The notes: a model not told the origin generated them from the sequence alone. A DNA stretch of 64,000 nt from Oreohelix idahoensis (GCA_024509875.1 JAMPIV010012440.1:310001-374000), one strand, 5' to 3'; positions 19,447 through 31,379 are shown, counted from the first letter of the stretch. Translations and numbers: made by a program.

Positions 19447-22156
19447 CTATCAGCATCCTCAGAGCTTGATGGTGATCACTTTCCATCCTGGCTTTGGTTT
19501 AACAGTACAACCAGATCTCTCAGCGGTGTGCCTTTAGCAAAAGACCAAGGTGGGACACTTCTAACCATTAAAGCAAAGTGTAATCGTATTCAAGATCATT
19601 CGAGCAGTTACCCGTCTCATTGTTATGATTCCAAAGATATGTTTCATTTAAACGTTTCCACACTTCCATGGACAAATATTTTGGTTTCCCAGATTCTGTT
19701 ACCCAATTCTGTAACAGAGTTTGTTTCTGAAGCTTCCTCCTTTACGGATGTGGACAGTGCTGCAGGTGTATCAGTGGCCGGAGATTACTCCTCGGAGGAA
19801 GAAAGAGCAGTAGCTAGTTTAATATTGTGCGCATCAGCAGAAGAGATTAGCTCTAGAGATAGACTAAATTTGGTGTCTCATTTATCAAATTTCTTGAACA
19901 TTCCTGTTGCCGCTATTTCTCTTGAGCGCTCGTCGACTTACCTACTTAAAGCAGTTGAGAATGGATTCCATGTTATTTCTGCAGGACCTGGTTCGGATGA
20001 GACTTGTATCTTGAGCCAGAATATTGAAATTTTGTGGTGGCTGCCAGGTTCAACAATACAACATTTGGATGATTTTATCAGGGTTCTGCAACACAATGTC
20101 GATGTCGGCAGGTTGCAGAAGGAGATCAACACAGGTATAATTGGCTGGTATGTAGCGTCGTCAAATTATATCTTGACAAAGCAGAATAGGAGGCGTCGAG
20201 TAGCCGGTCACCATACTGTGGTACCAACGCCTGCTCTTAGTCCGCTAAAACCAACAGCTGCAGCCACAAGTCAGGTTGATTCCGTGGCTATATCTTCTAT
20301 ATATCTGTCCTCACAAACCGTGCAACCTTCTTCAAACTTTCATGTTACCTTTACAGGGCAACTTGAGCGGTCGAGTCAAATACCACCAGCACTAGCACAG
20401 ACGCTTTCATATGTGGTACCATTATCTTTCAATATTTTACCAAAATCGTCACACGAGAAGTCACAAGCTCGTGAATTGCTGTCATCTTTTATATCAACAG
20501 CAAACGTTATCTCATCTTTTACATTGTCATCAACATCAGCATCGTTACCTCAAATACTTGCTCAACCTTCATCCACAGAGGTGACACTGTCATCAGAAAT
20601 TCACTCTGTTCTCACACACCAATTTACATCCGCTTCAACATCCACATATTCAAGTATCCAGCCCTTGTTGGAGCGAGGTACTTTAATACCATGTCTGGCC
20701 ACAGCAACTCCCGACCTGTCTTTTAGGCACGACCACTCAAAAATCCTTTCCTCATCAGAAATCTATTCTCTACCTAAAGACCAGCGTAAAACGGCTTCAG
20801 CATTTGTATATTCAAGTATCCAGCCAACAACAGGCAGCGGTACTGTAATAGAACACACTACAGCAGTAGCAACCGAGCTGCCCTCGAGGCATGATCCATC
20901 ATCGTTATTATTCCCATCGCCATCGACATATGTTTCTTTCAGAACTTTATCAGCACCCGGTACTAGCATGTCATTACGGCACTTAGAGTTTAGTTCAGGT
21001 TTTTTGACCCAGTATCAAGATTCTGAAACTGATGCACCCGGAATTCAAACGATGTCATTACCTGATAACATAGAAACTATTAGCCCATCTCCTGCATTCT
21101 CACCTCCAGAGGTTTACATAACAGTGAAGGTGGCAACAAAATATTCATTACCACACTTGTCACCTTACTTCACGTCGTCATCATCATTGTCATCAATGTC
21201 ACCATTTGATTTGGTGACTTCGCGTGATGTAGAAGTGGTTACTTCAATCCTTGCATCAGGTGAATCAATTCCTGCTGCAGAGTCAGGAATATATCCCGTG
21301 CCATCTCCCTCTGACGATGTATTAATGAGTTCAGAGACAGTGAATTATTCTCGCGAAAATGCTACTATTTATGAATATTCTTCTTCTACGCCATTCAGTT
21401 CCATGTGGGACGTGGGCGTCACTGCTTATACACATGACACTCTCCCACGTACAACTAGTCTTGCTAGTCAATATAAGGAAATGGGTCAGAATGTTACCTT
21501 GATGTCATTCTCAGAACATGAGCAGAGGATTTCTACCCAGTTACCACACGCGCACATGACATCTGAAGATTCTGGTATCCTAGTGTCTCCGTCGCTATCT
21601 CTATCAGATAAAACGGTGTCGGCTTCGGAACTTTTTCCTCGTTCAAAATTGTCTATTTGGTCGAGTAATGCTATGGCAAATACATCGCCGACCACATCGC
21701 ACATTTTAGAAAATACAGAAGTTGAATCTACAGCCTCTGGAGACGAAAGGCCCAGTAAAGCAATATTTCCAACGTCAGCTCTTCCATCAGGGACTGCCTT
21801 TTCATCTACAACATTCTTTCATAGTGAAACTATCGACAACGTCACAAGTACCACAGAAGTTGCTAGAAGCAGCGTTGCTGCAAAACGCGGCAGTGTGACG
21901 GAAACTTCAGTGACTGCGACATCTAAGCCAACATCTCAGTCATCATTATCGACCTTGTACTCCACCACAGTTACAAGAAGGACTCGTACACGTACCACCA
22001 CTTCTACCACGACCACAACTACTGCTGCTACCTCTACACCAGTGTCAAGACGAGCTCCTCTGAGGAGACCAACAACCACCTCTAAAGTACGGACTACCAC
22101 TCAAAGATGGACGCCACGCTGGGATGACGAAGACGGAGATTATGATACAGATAAAG
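19447..22156 (+). CDS. Dystroglycan, large exon for alpha-dystroglycan N-terminal and mucin regions
   Basis: This is the only host gene recognised. The exon opens after a polypyrimidine tract and AG (19,445-19,446) and closes at AAAG with GTAATA as donor (intron from 22,157), leaving phase 1; the open frame extends upstream to 19,402 only because the intron is open. Residue numbers count from that frame start. About 16-92: cadherin-like domain with HFPSWLWFNSTTRSLSGVPL. About 115-255: S6-like domain ending in TGIIGWYVASSNYI, matching the alpha-dystroglycan N-terminal module. Residues 263-266 (RRRR) form a furin-type site at the place where vertebrate alpha-dystroglycan is cut, followed by VVPTPALSPLKP, close to the known glycan-bearing Thr-Pro region. 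About 267-905: Ser/Thr/Pro-rich mucin region, far longer than in vertebrates. The protein is a cell-surface laminin receptor. Signal peptide, second cadherin-like/SEA part, membrane segment and cytoplasmic tail must lie on other exons, none found here. Confidence 0.88.
20590..20913 (+). repeat. 54-residue tandem duplication inside the dystroglycan mucin region
   Basis: Two adjacent 162-base units start with TCATCAGAAAT at 20,590 and 20,752. Both encode SSEI(H/Y)S, then YSSIQP, GT(L/V)I, AT(P/E)LS/PS and RHD at matching positions. The units differ widely at synonymous and other sites, so the duplication is old. The length is a multiple of three, which kept the frame open. Confidence 0.7.
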
Positions 22157-23660
22157 GTAATATAAACATGTACACTGTCGTGTGAAATTCTAATCCACAT
22201 ATATAAATTAAAAAGTAAATGTAAAGCCTAACAAATAACTTCAATAAAAGGAAAGAAGAATGGTAAAGAACAGTGCTGTCACAATGACTGTACTCGAAAT
22301 CCCCATTGTTTTCTACTTCGTCTGCAAATTGTAACGTTTCACGTTGATAGTAAAAGCCTACTGCATCACTACACGCTTTCTTCAATAAAACGTGTACTGC
22401 CTTTCTAAGAAAAACCTTGAGATACGCAAGCTGACCTATATTTAATATTCCATTCATGTCATTTTATACACTAAGTTACCATAAACGAAAGACAGATGGA
22501 CTTAGGATAGAAAGAAAGGGAGGGCTGAAAGCCGGGACGCATACAACACTAAACACGCGTCTCGCTATACAATTACTACCATCACGCGTGTAAGGCCACA
22601 AGCACTAGCTTTTTTCAAATCGACAGTGATAAAAAACACTACCCATACGAGAGTTAGGTTTTAAAAACCTGAAAAACGCTTATTAGGAAACATGACATTA
22701 TACTGGTTTACGTTTGAAAACATTACAGTACCCAGACACCACATCGTATTCGAAGTGAACAAGAGGTAGAAGAAAATGCATATTTTGAACGCAGCCCCTT
22801 AGCCCCATAAAATTTATATAGTTGGGTTCCTTAGGACTTGCTGACAAAGAATATGTTAAACGTTACGCAAATAGTCTAGGAATTAACAAATTATAGCCAA
22901 AAGAAATAGTGAGGGTGTCAGACAACCCCAAAATCAGAATCGCTCAGTGGAAGATTTTGACACCACCATTGTACGGGAAATAGGTCCCCATGTTAAATCC
23001 GATTTGATTGGAGCGCAATAAATGTAAGGCTAAACACGATTAGTCGGGCTATAAATATTGATTCTTTGTTGTTAGGGAAACGTGAGTAGGAGTACTTTTT
23101 TTCAAACGCTTGTGTAAACATGGCTCGATTGGTTAGACCCGCCAATATAGTCTTTTAGAAGCGTTAGTTCAGCACCACATTTTCAAATAAACTTACTAAA
23201 GAACCAGTGCGTTGAGCGCCAGTGCATATTTTTCTAAATAAAAGCCTGGGACATCGGCAGATCGAAATTGTGCTATATTCATTGCCAGTCAACGTAACTG
23301 TGTATTATTCCATGAATTGTGGTAAGCTTGATATATTCAATATCTTTTTAATGAAAATTGAATGTAAATTGATAATTTATGTCTGTATATGTGTGTGGTT
23401 CAGTAGCGAACATGAGGCAAAGCCTATATAGTGCTCCAACCTGAACAGAAGGTGTCGGAGGAAAGTAAAACTACATGGAATTGCCAAACAGTACACTGAC
23501 ACCTATCTTATTGACTAGAAAGAAATAATGCTGGAATTGCAGAGGCGTAGTAACCATTAGGGAGGAGTATACTGATGTCAATTGTTTCAGATGAAGATAG
23601 CAATTGGCCTACCGCTCTGAACTCAGTGTTTGTTATGTATTGTGTTCAGTCTGGAATTAG
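22157..23660. other. probable dystroglycan intron, nothing recognised
   Basis: From the donor at 22,157 the sequence is AT-rich, with only short frames lacking motifs. No exon resembling the second cadherin-like/SEA region of dystroglycan is visible. Confidence 0.45.
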
Positions 23661-23668
23661 ATTATAAA

Positions 23669-24007
23669 TTAGTTATGAAGTAGGAGGTACAACCTTCTTG
23701 TTTCAGGGACTGTGGTCCTAAAGTTATTGAGCAGCACCTGGTCTGAGCTTTGCTGAATCTGGAGGCTGACAGCATACTCCTGGGTCCAGATAGCGACTAG
23801 TGAGGTGTCTCCAGAACACAGGGGAGCAATCGAGCAGAGGAGTCTTTTCCTGCCACCATCACGAAAGTTAAGCCTCTGTGGCCAGAGGAGCTCAACATTA
23901 TGTGTCCCCTCAAAAATTGACATTTTAGTAAAAAAAAGAGGGACAATACCTTGTTTAAATTGACAGGAACTGTGAACTTTTCCCCATACTATTTCCCAGA
24001 TAAACAA
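23669..24007 (-). pseudogene. possible immunoglobulin-domain exon relic
   Basis: A 112-residue minus-strand frame contains LNFRDGGRKRLLCSIAP, a few extra residues, then SGDTSLVAIWTQ. The pattern of a basic strand, Leu-Leu-Cys, Ser-Gly-Asp and Ile-Trp resembles the B and C strands of an I-set Ig domain as in Dscam-type receptors. The F-strand Tyr-x-Cys is not visible, and the following part (VSLQIQQSSDQVLLNNF) does not fit well. It is either a degenerate exon copy or a chance resemblance. Confidence 0.25.
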
Positions 24008-24539
24008 ACACTTGAAGTCATGATGACAAATAATAACATAGCTTGAAAAAACAAAACCAGTATTACCTCATAGTACTACTACACAACTGACACACATATG
24101 ATAATATTAATAAAATATGTCACTACAATGTTCATATTTATAAATTCTGTACATATAAATTGTGATTACATTTGAATGTGATTCCTGGTTCACTTTGTAG
24201 TTGAATCAGGATATATATTAGTGAAAGAAATTAATACATATATATTTGAAACTGTACCAATGACTCATTTAAGATAATCTTATAGAGTGTTAAATGTGTG
24301 TGAGTGTCACAGTGTTGTCAAGTGTGGTGGAATAAATTAAATTGTTTATCTGTCTGTTGTTGTTGTGACTTACACTTCATCATATACATACCCTAGACAT
24401 TTAACGTAGTCATAACAATATTCCAGAATAATTCTGACTGAGGTATAATGTGGTAGCAAGTAAGGTTATCTGTAAAACACTACACCTACTAGATACAGAT
24501 ACCTTCACAGCTGATCTCAGTCAGTACACTAAGTCCTCT

Positions 24540-24612
24540 ATAAATATTTATAACATCCCACTTTACCACATACACACACACACATAAACATACGCAAACA
24601 CACATTGGTATG
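24540..24612. repeat. CA-rich simple sequence
   Basis: A short interrupted stretch of CACACA and CATACA-type units between about 24,570 and 24,605. It has no coding meaning. Confidence 0.5.
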
Positions 24613-24624
24613 TTAATCATAATC

Positions 24625-24770
24625 ATTTTTTGCGCTCCTTATGGAGCATGGAACCACTACTGCTGCTCCTTCCGGTGACGGAAGCCTGTACAAAAATTTC
24701 ATATGCTCTAGCAGAGGTAGTTTCTGTACAAATTTGCTGTACACGATGAGGTCACCAGTCCCATGTAGTT
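24625..24770 (+). repeat. dispersed repeat, copy 2
   Basis: The core from 24,718 (AGTTTCTGTACAAATTTGCT and onwards through GATGAGGTCACCAGTCCCAT) matches copies at 29,780 and, less closely, 60,207 and 1,224. Upstream of the core (24,630-24,700) the sequence with GCGCTCCTTATGGAGCATGG may belong to the same element. The minus-strand frame across it is a by-product. Family unknown. Confidence 0.45.
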
Positions 24771-24829
24771 TATTATCATTAAAACTCGACAACATTAAAA
24801 TATCTAAAGGAAAAGATGAAAGGTTCATT

Positions 24830-26925
24830 TACATGCATATGAAATAAAGCAGAAAAAGTGCACCGTCCCCCAATGGAGAAACAAACCCTAAAAAAATTAT
24901 TAACCCAAAGGTTGAAAGTTAGCACTATATTACATAATGAACAGTAGTGGTACTCTATGAGACCCAGTAAAATAAACAAACTTTTAGACAAATCAGATAC
25001 ATGGATAGTTTTCCCGCAAGCAAGAAAATACTCGCACACCCTTTCAAACAGTGGCCACTCTCACACTCTTACCTAATTGCCTGGTATGGTAGGTCTGTAA
25101 TATCCCTTGGTAATAGAATTACTCCATGAATATATTATCTATTTTCATTTACTATTCTGTCACTCCAGTTGTCGCAGATCCAAATTGGCCCCAGTCCATC
25201 CCCAGAAATTAGTTAAATGAGGTGAACGCCCAATATGGTTCTTCTCCTGGATATGAGTTACTACAAATAGTTAAAACTGTGAGAGTTCTTGAGATTCACT
25301 CTTTAACGGAAAAATACTTCCAGTATTGGGAAACATCTGGTTGCTAAAAATAATGTTCATATGATAATGATGGTTCTTCCACTTGTGGCTAGTAAAATAT
25401 AAATCTGGGTTTGGTAAGTCCAGTGTTAAAAATTTATTGTCCTCCAATAATCTCTGGCGAGTGCCCGTTTACAAATGAAATCGGTGACACACAAGCCCAG
25501 AAAAAGAGAAATAACAAATCCGAAAAAAAAAGAAAAAGACCGCTGGCCGCCCTTGTGATCAGATCTGCGAAGAATACAAGAAACATTTATATAAAAAATA
25601 TGCTAATCCTATATCTACACACAGACGGGGACAAGACGATCTCTTCTCAACTCCGTCAGTCCTGATTAAATTTAAAAGGCACACGGTGTTTTCTTACGCC
25701 TACCAGTTAGCAGACACCGCTGGCGCTGAGTTCGGTCGGACTGAATTATGTTAATTCGGCTGCCCCTTCTCGCGCCGGCGTTCAGCGTACAATGTTAATT
25801 ATTATTTAATCTCTCCATACGCGCTACCTAAACAATGATCGATTGTCATTAAATAGCTATTACATTTTTCGGCGTCTGTTAGTTCGTCGTATGGTATCAA
25901 AAATAATAGACACTATAATGACAAATATGCACAAATGAAATATAACGTTGTATACTATCCTTCACTATCAGTTTACTGTCTATACGGGTGGCGTGATTTA
26001 ACATTTTAATAGAATATCTGGCAGGAAATCGCTACGCTTTACTTTATTTCACTCGTTTTACTAGCGAGAAAATCTAAATGAAGAATAAATGGTAAAAACT
26101 ATCACTTCTTAAAAACACTAGCACTATTATCCTTTACCAGAAAATTCAGAAATGAAATCTCCCCGAAAACTAGTAACAAATCCACACAAGGAAATAGTTT
26201 AAGACTGCGCACTAGATACTTGCGAATTCTGACTGACAACGGAGTTAAGAAAACAACAGTATATATATATATATCATTAGGATTCTCTGATCTCTGAATG
26301 CGTTAATTTCGCGTAACGGTGTTACCCAGAATTCCGAAGCTAAGCGTATCAAGATAAAAGACTTTACGGTCGGTCTTGGTCGAGGTTTTTGACCGTCATC
26401 AAAAGACTTTCTGTTCGGCTAACGGGTTCCCTTGTAGAATGCCCGCTTCTGAAGATCAAAGAGCCCAGGGGTTTTTAACTTCCCCTGAGTACGAAGCTTC
26501 AAAGGGGTCTGTATTTGTGTCTCTCCCACGTGCTTGCCTGTCTGAGAACTATTATGATTGACAGATGCTCGCGTGAGGGGACGAGGTAAACACAGCCTGA
26601 TTTGCTTCCCTGTTATGACTGACAGGTCACGCAGTTTGTAAACATTTCGTTAGCTCGTGTTAGAAGAAAAGAAGGCGGGACAAAATGGTACGATGCAGAA
26701 ATAGACAGTTGGTATATATGCCTGTTTAGCTAGCAAATCAGAGGGCAGCTATTAGGTTGCAATAAGCTGTCAGATTATACTGTAGACTCTTTTTCCATTA
26801 CACATCACAATTAGTCAACTTGCACGACATACCTGATGGCGCAGTAGTCCTATTCTTTACGTGTGTCGTCTGAGATCCCTGGGTAACTTCTAGCTTTTCA
26901 TCTTCAAGCCATTTAAAATACATAA
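24830..26925. other. probable intronic sequence without recognised features
   Basis: Mostly AT-rich. A GC-richer patch at 25,700-25,800 and a short TA run near 26,265 stand out, but no gene or repeat boundary could be defined. Confidence 0.4.
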
Positions 26926-26929
26926 TAAT

Positions 26930-27012
26930 AATAACAACAATAATAGCCCCTTCAGTCATAACTGACTATGGGAATGCGCCCCTGAGGTGACAGCCCTCAG
27001 CTGCTTATTTTC
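26930..27012 (+). repeat. short dispersed-repeat-like fragment
   Basis: A segment beginning TAGCCCCTTCAGTCATAACT and ending near GACAGCCCTCAGCTGC has the feel of a SINE or LINE tail. It is preceded by AATAATAATAACAACAATAA, a simple-repeat edge typical of such tails. A related start (TAGCCCCTTAAAGGAGCAAG) occurs near 60,089, just upstream of copy 4 of the dispersed core. Boundaries are uncertain. Confidence 0.3.
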
Positions 27013-27289
27013 CTGGTGCTCCTTTCTACGTTTTCTCCTTTCTTCTTCTTGTTAAATCAAAGTTTGGTGGAGACAGGGAGAGATTGTCATATAGTAGCTG
27101 ATAGATGCGATCAGCATAGGCCGGGCTTACGGATGGCCGACAAGTGGGTAAAAATGGATATCTGCATACGCGAATGTTAAGGGTTCTTACATCTAGACAG
27201 ACTATAATCATACACCATTGCAAACGTAGAAGTCATGAAATGTTGTAACTAGTGGTAACGTTCTACACAGTTTATTGACGACACAGCAA

Positions 27290-27559
27290 CGTAGACATCA
27301 GTATAATCCACAGGATCAAATATCCATCAAAGGGAAAAACATCATAATTCTTATTACATCAGCAACTCTCAGTGCAATAATATCCATGGGCACAAATATC
27401 CATCAGAGGGAAAAACATCATAATTCTTATTACATCAGCAACTCTCAGTGCAATAATATCCATGGGCACAAATATCCATCAGAGGGAAAAACATCATAAT
27501 TCGCATTACCTCAGCAACTCTCAGTGCAGTAATATCCATGGGCACAAATATCCATCAGA
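27290..27559 (+). repeat. 76-bp tandem repeat, about 3.5 units
   Basis: The motif ATATCCATCA starts at 27,320, 27,396, 27,472 and 27,548, exactly 76 bases apart each time. The middle units are nearly identical (few substitutions, such as cttattaca against cgcattacc). The first unit is partial at its left end and the last is cut at about 27,559. As 76 is not a multiple of three, the frames spanning it are not preserved and are not genes. Confidence 0.95.
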
Positions 27560-27939
27560 AAATATGAATCATAATAACAACGGCCGGCACAATCCATGGC
27601 CTCGCAAAGATCTCTTCAATATAACAAATTCTCTATTTCATAAATCACCTGGAACGCACTCACAAGATGGAACGACCATCCCGGAATCCTGCCAGTCACA
27701 CACTGTCACGAGATTACTGTATCTCAGTACAGCTCAGCCAATAACACATGCGCGGGCTAGCCGCGAGAGACTACCGCTCAGCTCAAACCGTACCTACCCC
27801 AAAAATCTCACTAGGAACTTTCGAACAGTTTTCTTTATCATATTTTTAAACAAACTAACAACTAGTCAGGTAACCGTTTAAACATTACTGAGCATACAAC
27901 CCACAACTAAAAAATTCTCTCATCTTACATTCCCCTATA

Positions 27940-28220
27940 ATTAAAATATGATTAACAGCGAGCTTCTTTTTTTGCCCCAATCTGAGGTGGCGCCGCGTAA
28001 AAAGTGTCCTCCTTAGGTGCGATCGGCAGTTCATCCTCTCATGTTGCTGGGATCCATGTCCAGTGTCCCCAAATCTCTCTTGCACACAATCCTTTGAATC
28101 TCAGCTGCGGTCGTCCAAACTGTTTCTCTTGCCATCTGCTACTTAATTGTCCGTAGAAGATATCCTTCGTAATGCGGCGGACATGGCCAGGCCAGCGTAG
28201 TCTGCACTGTTCTAAAAGCA
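27940..28220 (-). mobile_element. LINE 3' end (relic 3)
   Basis: On the minus strand the reading is LEQCRLRWPGHVRRITKDIF, YGQLSSRWQEKQFGRPQLRF and KGLCAREIWGHWTWIPAT. It then continues in a shifted frame as EDELPIAPKEDTFYAAPP. The Leu-Arg-Trp-x-Gly-His-Val and Gly-Arg-Pro-x-Leu-Arg-Phe-Lys motifs identify the C-terminal tail of an RTE/CR1-like LINE. The RT core is absent. It differs from the other LINE tails in this window, so it is a separate family. Confidence 0.6.
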
Positions 28221-28316
28221 GGCTGTACATTATATAATTAATGTATTTACATGTTAATAAACTCTGAGTAAATAAAGTATTAAAACTAGCATTCCACAAC
28301 ATTAATGTATTGTATG

Positions 28317-28600
28317 CAATTTTTTTTCCCCTTAACCAGCGGCACTTGGGCTTTCAGCCCTTCGGCCCAATGACATGCCATTGCGAGGCTGGGGAACCTG
28401 AGGACTTTCCTTCCAACCCGGTCAGGAGCTTCGCTCCTTCCCATCCACAGAGGGTTTATCACAGGAGCCGTTCAGGTTATTCAGTCAAATTTCCGGCCGT
28501 AAACATTTCTTCAAACGCTGACACCCGGGTTTGAACCATGAACACCCTAATGATCGTACGCTTCCCGCAATATCGTCTTACGGATATTCCTACACTTCAT
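28317..28600 (-). mobile_element. tRNA-derived SINE candidate
   Basis: Read on the minus strand, a perfect RNA polymerase III B box (GGTTCAAACCC) lies at 28537-28527, within a tRNA-like stretch starting near 28,600; the A box is degenerate. The body contains small hairpins (GGAGCGAAGCTCC and GGGCTGAAAGCCC). It ends with GCTGGTTAAGGGG and an A run at about 28,329-28,320. Head, body and A-rich tail in this order are the SINE layout. Target duplications were not identified. Confidence 0.5.
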
Positions 28601-29315
28601 GGTGTTCGGTTCCTAATTGCTTCGCCAAGTTACACTATTTACAACATGTGCTTACTGTTTCTAACCATGTTATGGATTTTATCTTTTTTTTAAATAGAGC
28701 TACGGAGCTTGCTGGACTACAACCTTTTCAGTCGCTTTCTGAGAACATAATTTAATGGCAGACATGTTTGCTATTAACTTTCACAGGGGGACATAAGTTC
28801 AGGCAACAAGGCATAACACAGCAGTTGTGTGATAGCTAAGCCCAGAATCTGATTACTCTCAGAACGTACCATTTACAGCCCGTTGTGTTTGTAGCATTAT
28901 CTGGGAATAGAAAGCAATTTTAGACCTAATGAAAAACATGGAGAGATCTGGGAGATGGAAACTATGTCAGCACGTGCGTATTTTAAGAAACATATTGACT
29001 TCCTGTTGACACTTTGTGAAGGTGAATCTCGATTAAGCAGCAGTAGGTATATATAGCCTCCACATGGAAAAAAATCAGAAATAGACCGTCACCAATGACG
29101 TGCTTGTTCGCAGTTGTGTGGCGTGCTGGCATGTTTTCTCAGGACTGGCCATTTTCAGGACTCATGCTATGTTGATATACATCAGTAGTCGTGTTCAAGT
29201 CTTAGCATTCATCAACCATGCATTTGAGCTGGTAGAGGTCACTTAATTTTGCAAGGCAAATGCGTTCTGATATAACCGACACACTTCCGTCTAGGTTAAA
29301 AAATGCATACCTCGC
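28601..29315. other. unassigned stretch
   Basis: No coding frame or repeat was recognised. Confidence 0.35.
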
Positions 29316-29319
29316 CACA

Positions 29320-29465
29320 AGAAGGCAAACATCTAAAGGAAAACTGGGGAAAAAAAACACAGATTAGAGGACGACCTAGGAAAAGATAATCAGGAGATGA
29401 CATACTTTTATAACAGCACAGTACCACAGCGGACCAGGCTGCAATAAGTGTAATGGATCATAACT
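29320..29465 (+). mobile_element. LINE 3' end scrap (relic 4)
   Basis: The plus-strand reading includes RGRPRKR followed by a stop and SGDDI, as in the Arg-Gly-Arg-Pro-Arg-Lys-Arg-Trp-x-Asp-Asp block near the C-terminus of many LINEs. Downstream, the frame is lost. Only this one motif supports the call. Confidence 0.3.
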
Positions 29466-29689
29466 AAATAAATAACCCTGCATATGAGGCTTGACAGTAT
29501 AAGAAATAACTATAAGATAAACAAGCAAGTTGCGAGCTATTGTATATTAAAAACGCGTATCTAATTACACCGACATCTAAGCAAACTGAAAAATCTCGTG
29601 CACTTAGTTTCTGATCATTGATATATCTATCATCCTCAGTAACAGTTCCTGAGTGCGGCACTTGCATCCTGTACTTCCTTCTCTTCTTT

Positions 29690-29835
29690 CCTCTGTCGCT
29701 CATTATAAAGCATTTGATCATCACTGCAACAACCTCATGCGCCAACCTGCACCAAATCTTTGATGAGCTCTCGCTCTACGGTTTCTGTAACAATCTTGTT
29801 TACATCGTGAGGTTACCAGCCCCATCCACAATCTC
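29690..29835 (+). repeat. dispersed repeat, copy 3
   Basis: The core from 29,780 (GGTTTCTGTAACAATCTTGT through CGTGAGGTTACCAGCCCCAT) matches copy 2 at 24,718 with the same order of blocks. The preceding part with GATGAGCTCTCGCTCTA resembles the region upstream of copy 2 (CATATGCTCTAGCAGAGG). The longer shared region supports a true repeat family. Confidence 0.45.
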
Positions 29836-30571
29836 ATTTATTCGCCTCTTACCACATACCTTGTGGATGCAGTCGTCCTGTTTTTTTTTTTCTTTTTGTT
29901 TTTCTATATAGAGGACCCGGGGATTCGCGCGGGGTCATATTGTACCACCAAACGCGGAAATCCTTGACAAATAATTGGAAGTCAAAATAAATCAAATCCA
30001 ACACGAAAATGAAAATCTTCAACACAAATGTATGGTCGGCCTGGCTGTCAAACGTGGAGAACAATAAAAATAACCAAAAAAGATACAGAATTTCATAAGT
30101 GGTTTTTTGCACAGATTAGAAAGACTGACATTTTACGACAAGATCACTAAGGCGGAACTGATGAAAAAGAAACAATGAGAAAAACACCAGAGGAACAATA
30201 GGTGAGAAGAAGAAACCAGTTTAGATAGGATCTACATTAAGAAAATGAAGTAATAGCATTATAAGGCACAACCTCATTCTGGAATCATCTTCTAAGATAC
30301 GAGAAATAGATGGAGATTAAAAACGCAATATGAGGAAAAGAACTGAATTACAGACCTCAAAAGGAATAAGAAAAATGTAAAAGAATGCCTTTACGAAATC
30401 AGATTGGGAACAGAACAATAAACTTGCGAAAGTGATGGTTAGACAATCAGAGGGCAACTCTACGACGCAAGCAGAACGTTTTTCCCCATTATGAGAAACT
30501 TACAGACGTGAACTTTTTATAGGTGAGAAACTTCCAAACAAGCACTAAAACAACCAACAAAAAACAAACAA

Positions 30572-30660
30572 ACCGCGGTAGCGCAATGGTTATTGATTCG
30601 CCCGGTCAGGCTCAGCCGTACCATGTTCGATTGTCATAGTGGTTCGAGTTGTCACATATC
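30572..30660 (+). mobile_element. tRNA-like SINE head (weak)
   Basis: TAGCGCAATGG near 30,578 fits the RNA polymerase III A box. TGTTCGATTGT near 30,624 is a degraded B box at about tRNA spacing, and a second GGTTCGAG follows. Downstream to about 30,750 no clear body or tail is visible. It is probably a decayed tRNA-derived SINE. Confidence 0.35.
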
Positions 30661-31379
30661 AAATCAACCCCAGTCCAGGTGTCCTAATTTAACTTAACCC
30701 CCCCAAACTCAAATGACCCCACCAAAACACACAAAACTTACGAAGACTTAATCCGGTTCGAGTTCAATATAGTACCACATACAACGGCTAACGCCTTACG
30801 GCAACACCTGTGAATTGACGAAACTGACGGGACCCAACATTGCACTTATGTTGGGTGTTATGCTAACTTCGGGGCTTGCAAAAAAAAAAGGTCTCCGATT
30901 TTTATTTTTTTGATCCATGCGAACAAAGATACTCCGAAAAAAAAAAAGGTGGTACGAACAACCAACCCAGAACCACGACTATTATGCACAGAATTGTTAA
31001 ACAGATGGAGAAACTCGTGGATATTTTTAATATTCCTAATCAAAGAAGTGGTGGTGGTGACCAATCAACCAAAATACATGGGGGCTGACCACAGGGTCTT
31101 TAATAAGTAACCTATTTAAAATACAAAGTAAAATGCTCCATAAAAAAAGCCCATTGGGTGGTGCGTGGGCACTAGGGTCACACCGATCTTTCTCTAATTC
31201 TCAATATATGAGTGCTTTAAAATTATGAACTATAACAGAATTCATAATAAGTGTAAAAATTGAATAAAAGTACCATTTTTAATCAAATTTAATAATTTTA
31301 TAACCTAATTATTTTTATCCATCGTAAAATCGGTTTTTGAAATAGGGCCAAATCTTACTCCCTATTCTGGAAGATTACA

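Noticed and set aside
27570..27900. possible LTR on the minus strand with a GC-rich patch
   Set aside because: No TG...CA ends, primer-binding site or paired copy was visible.
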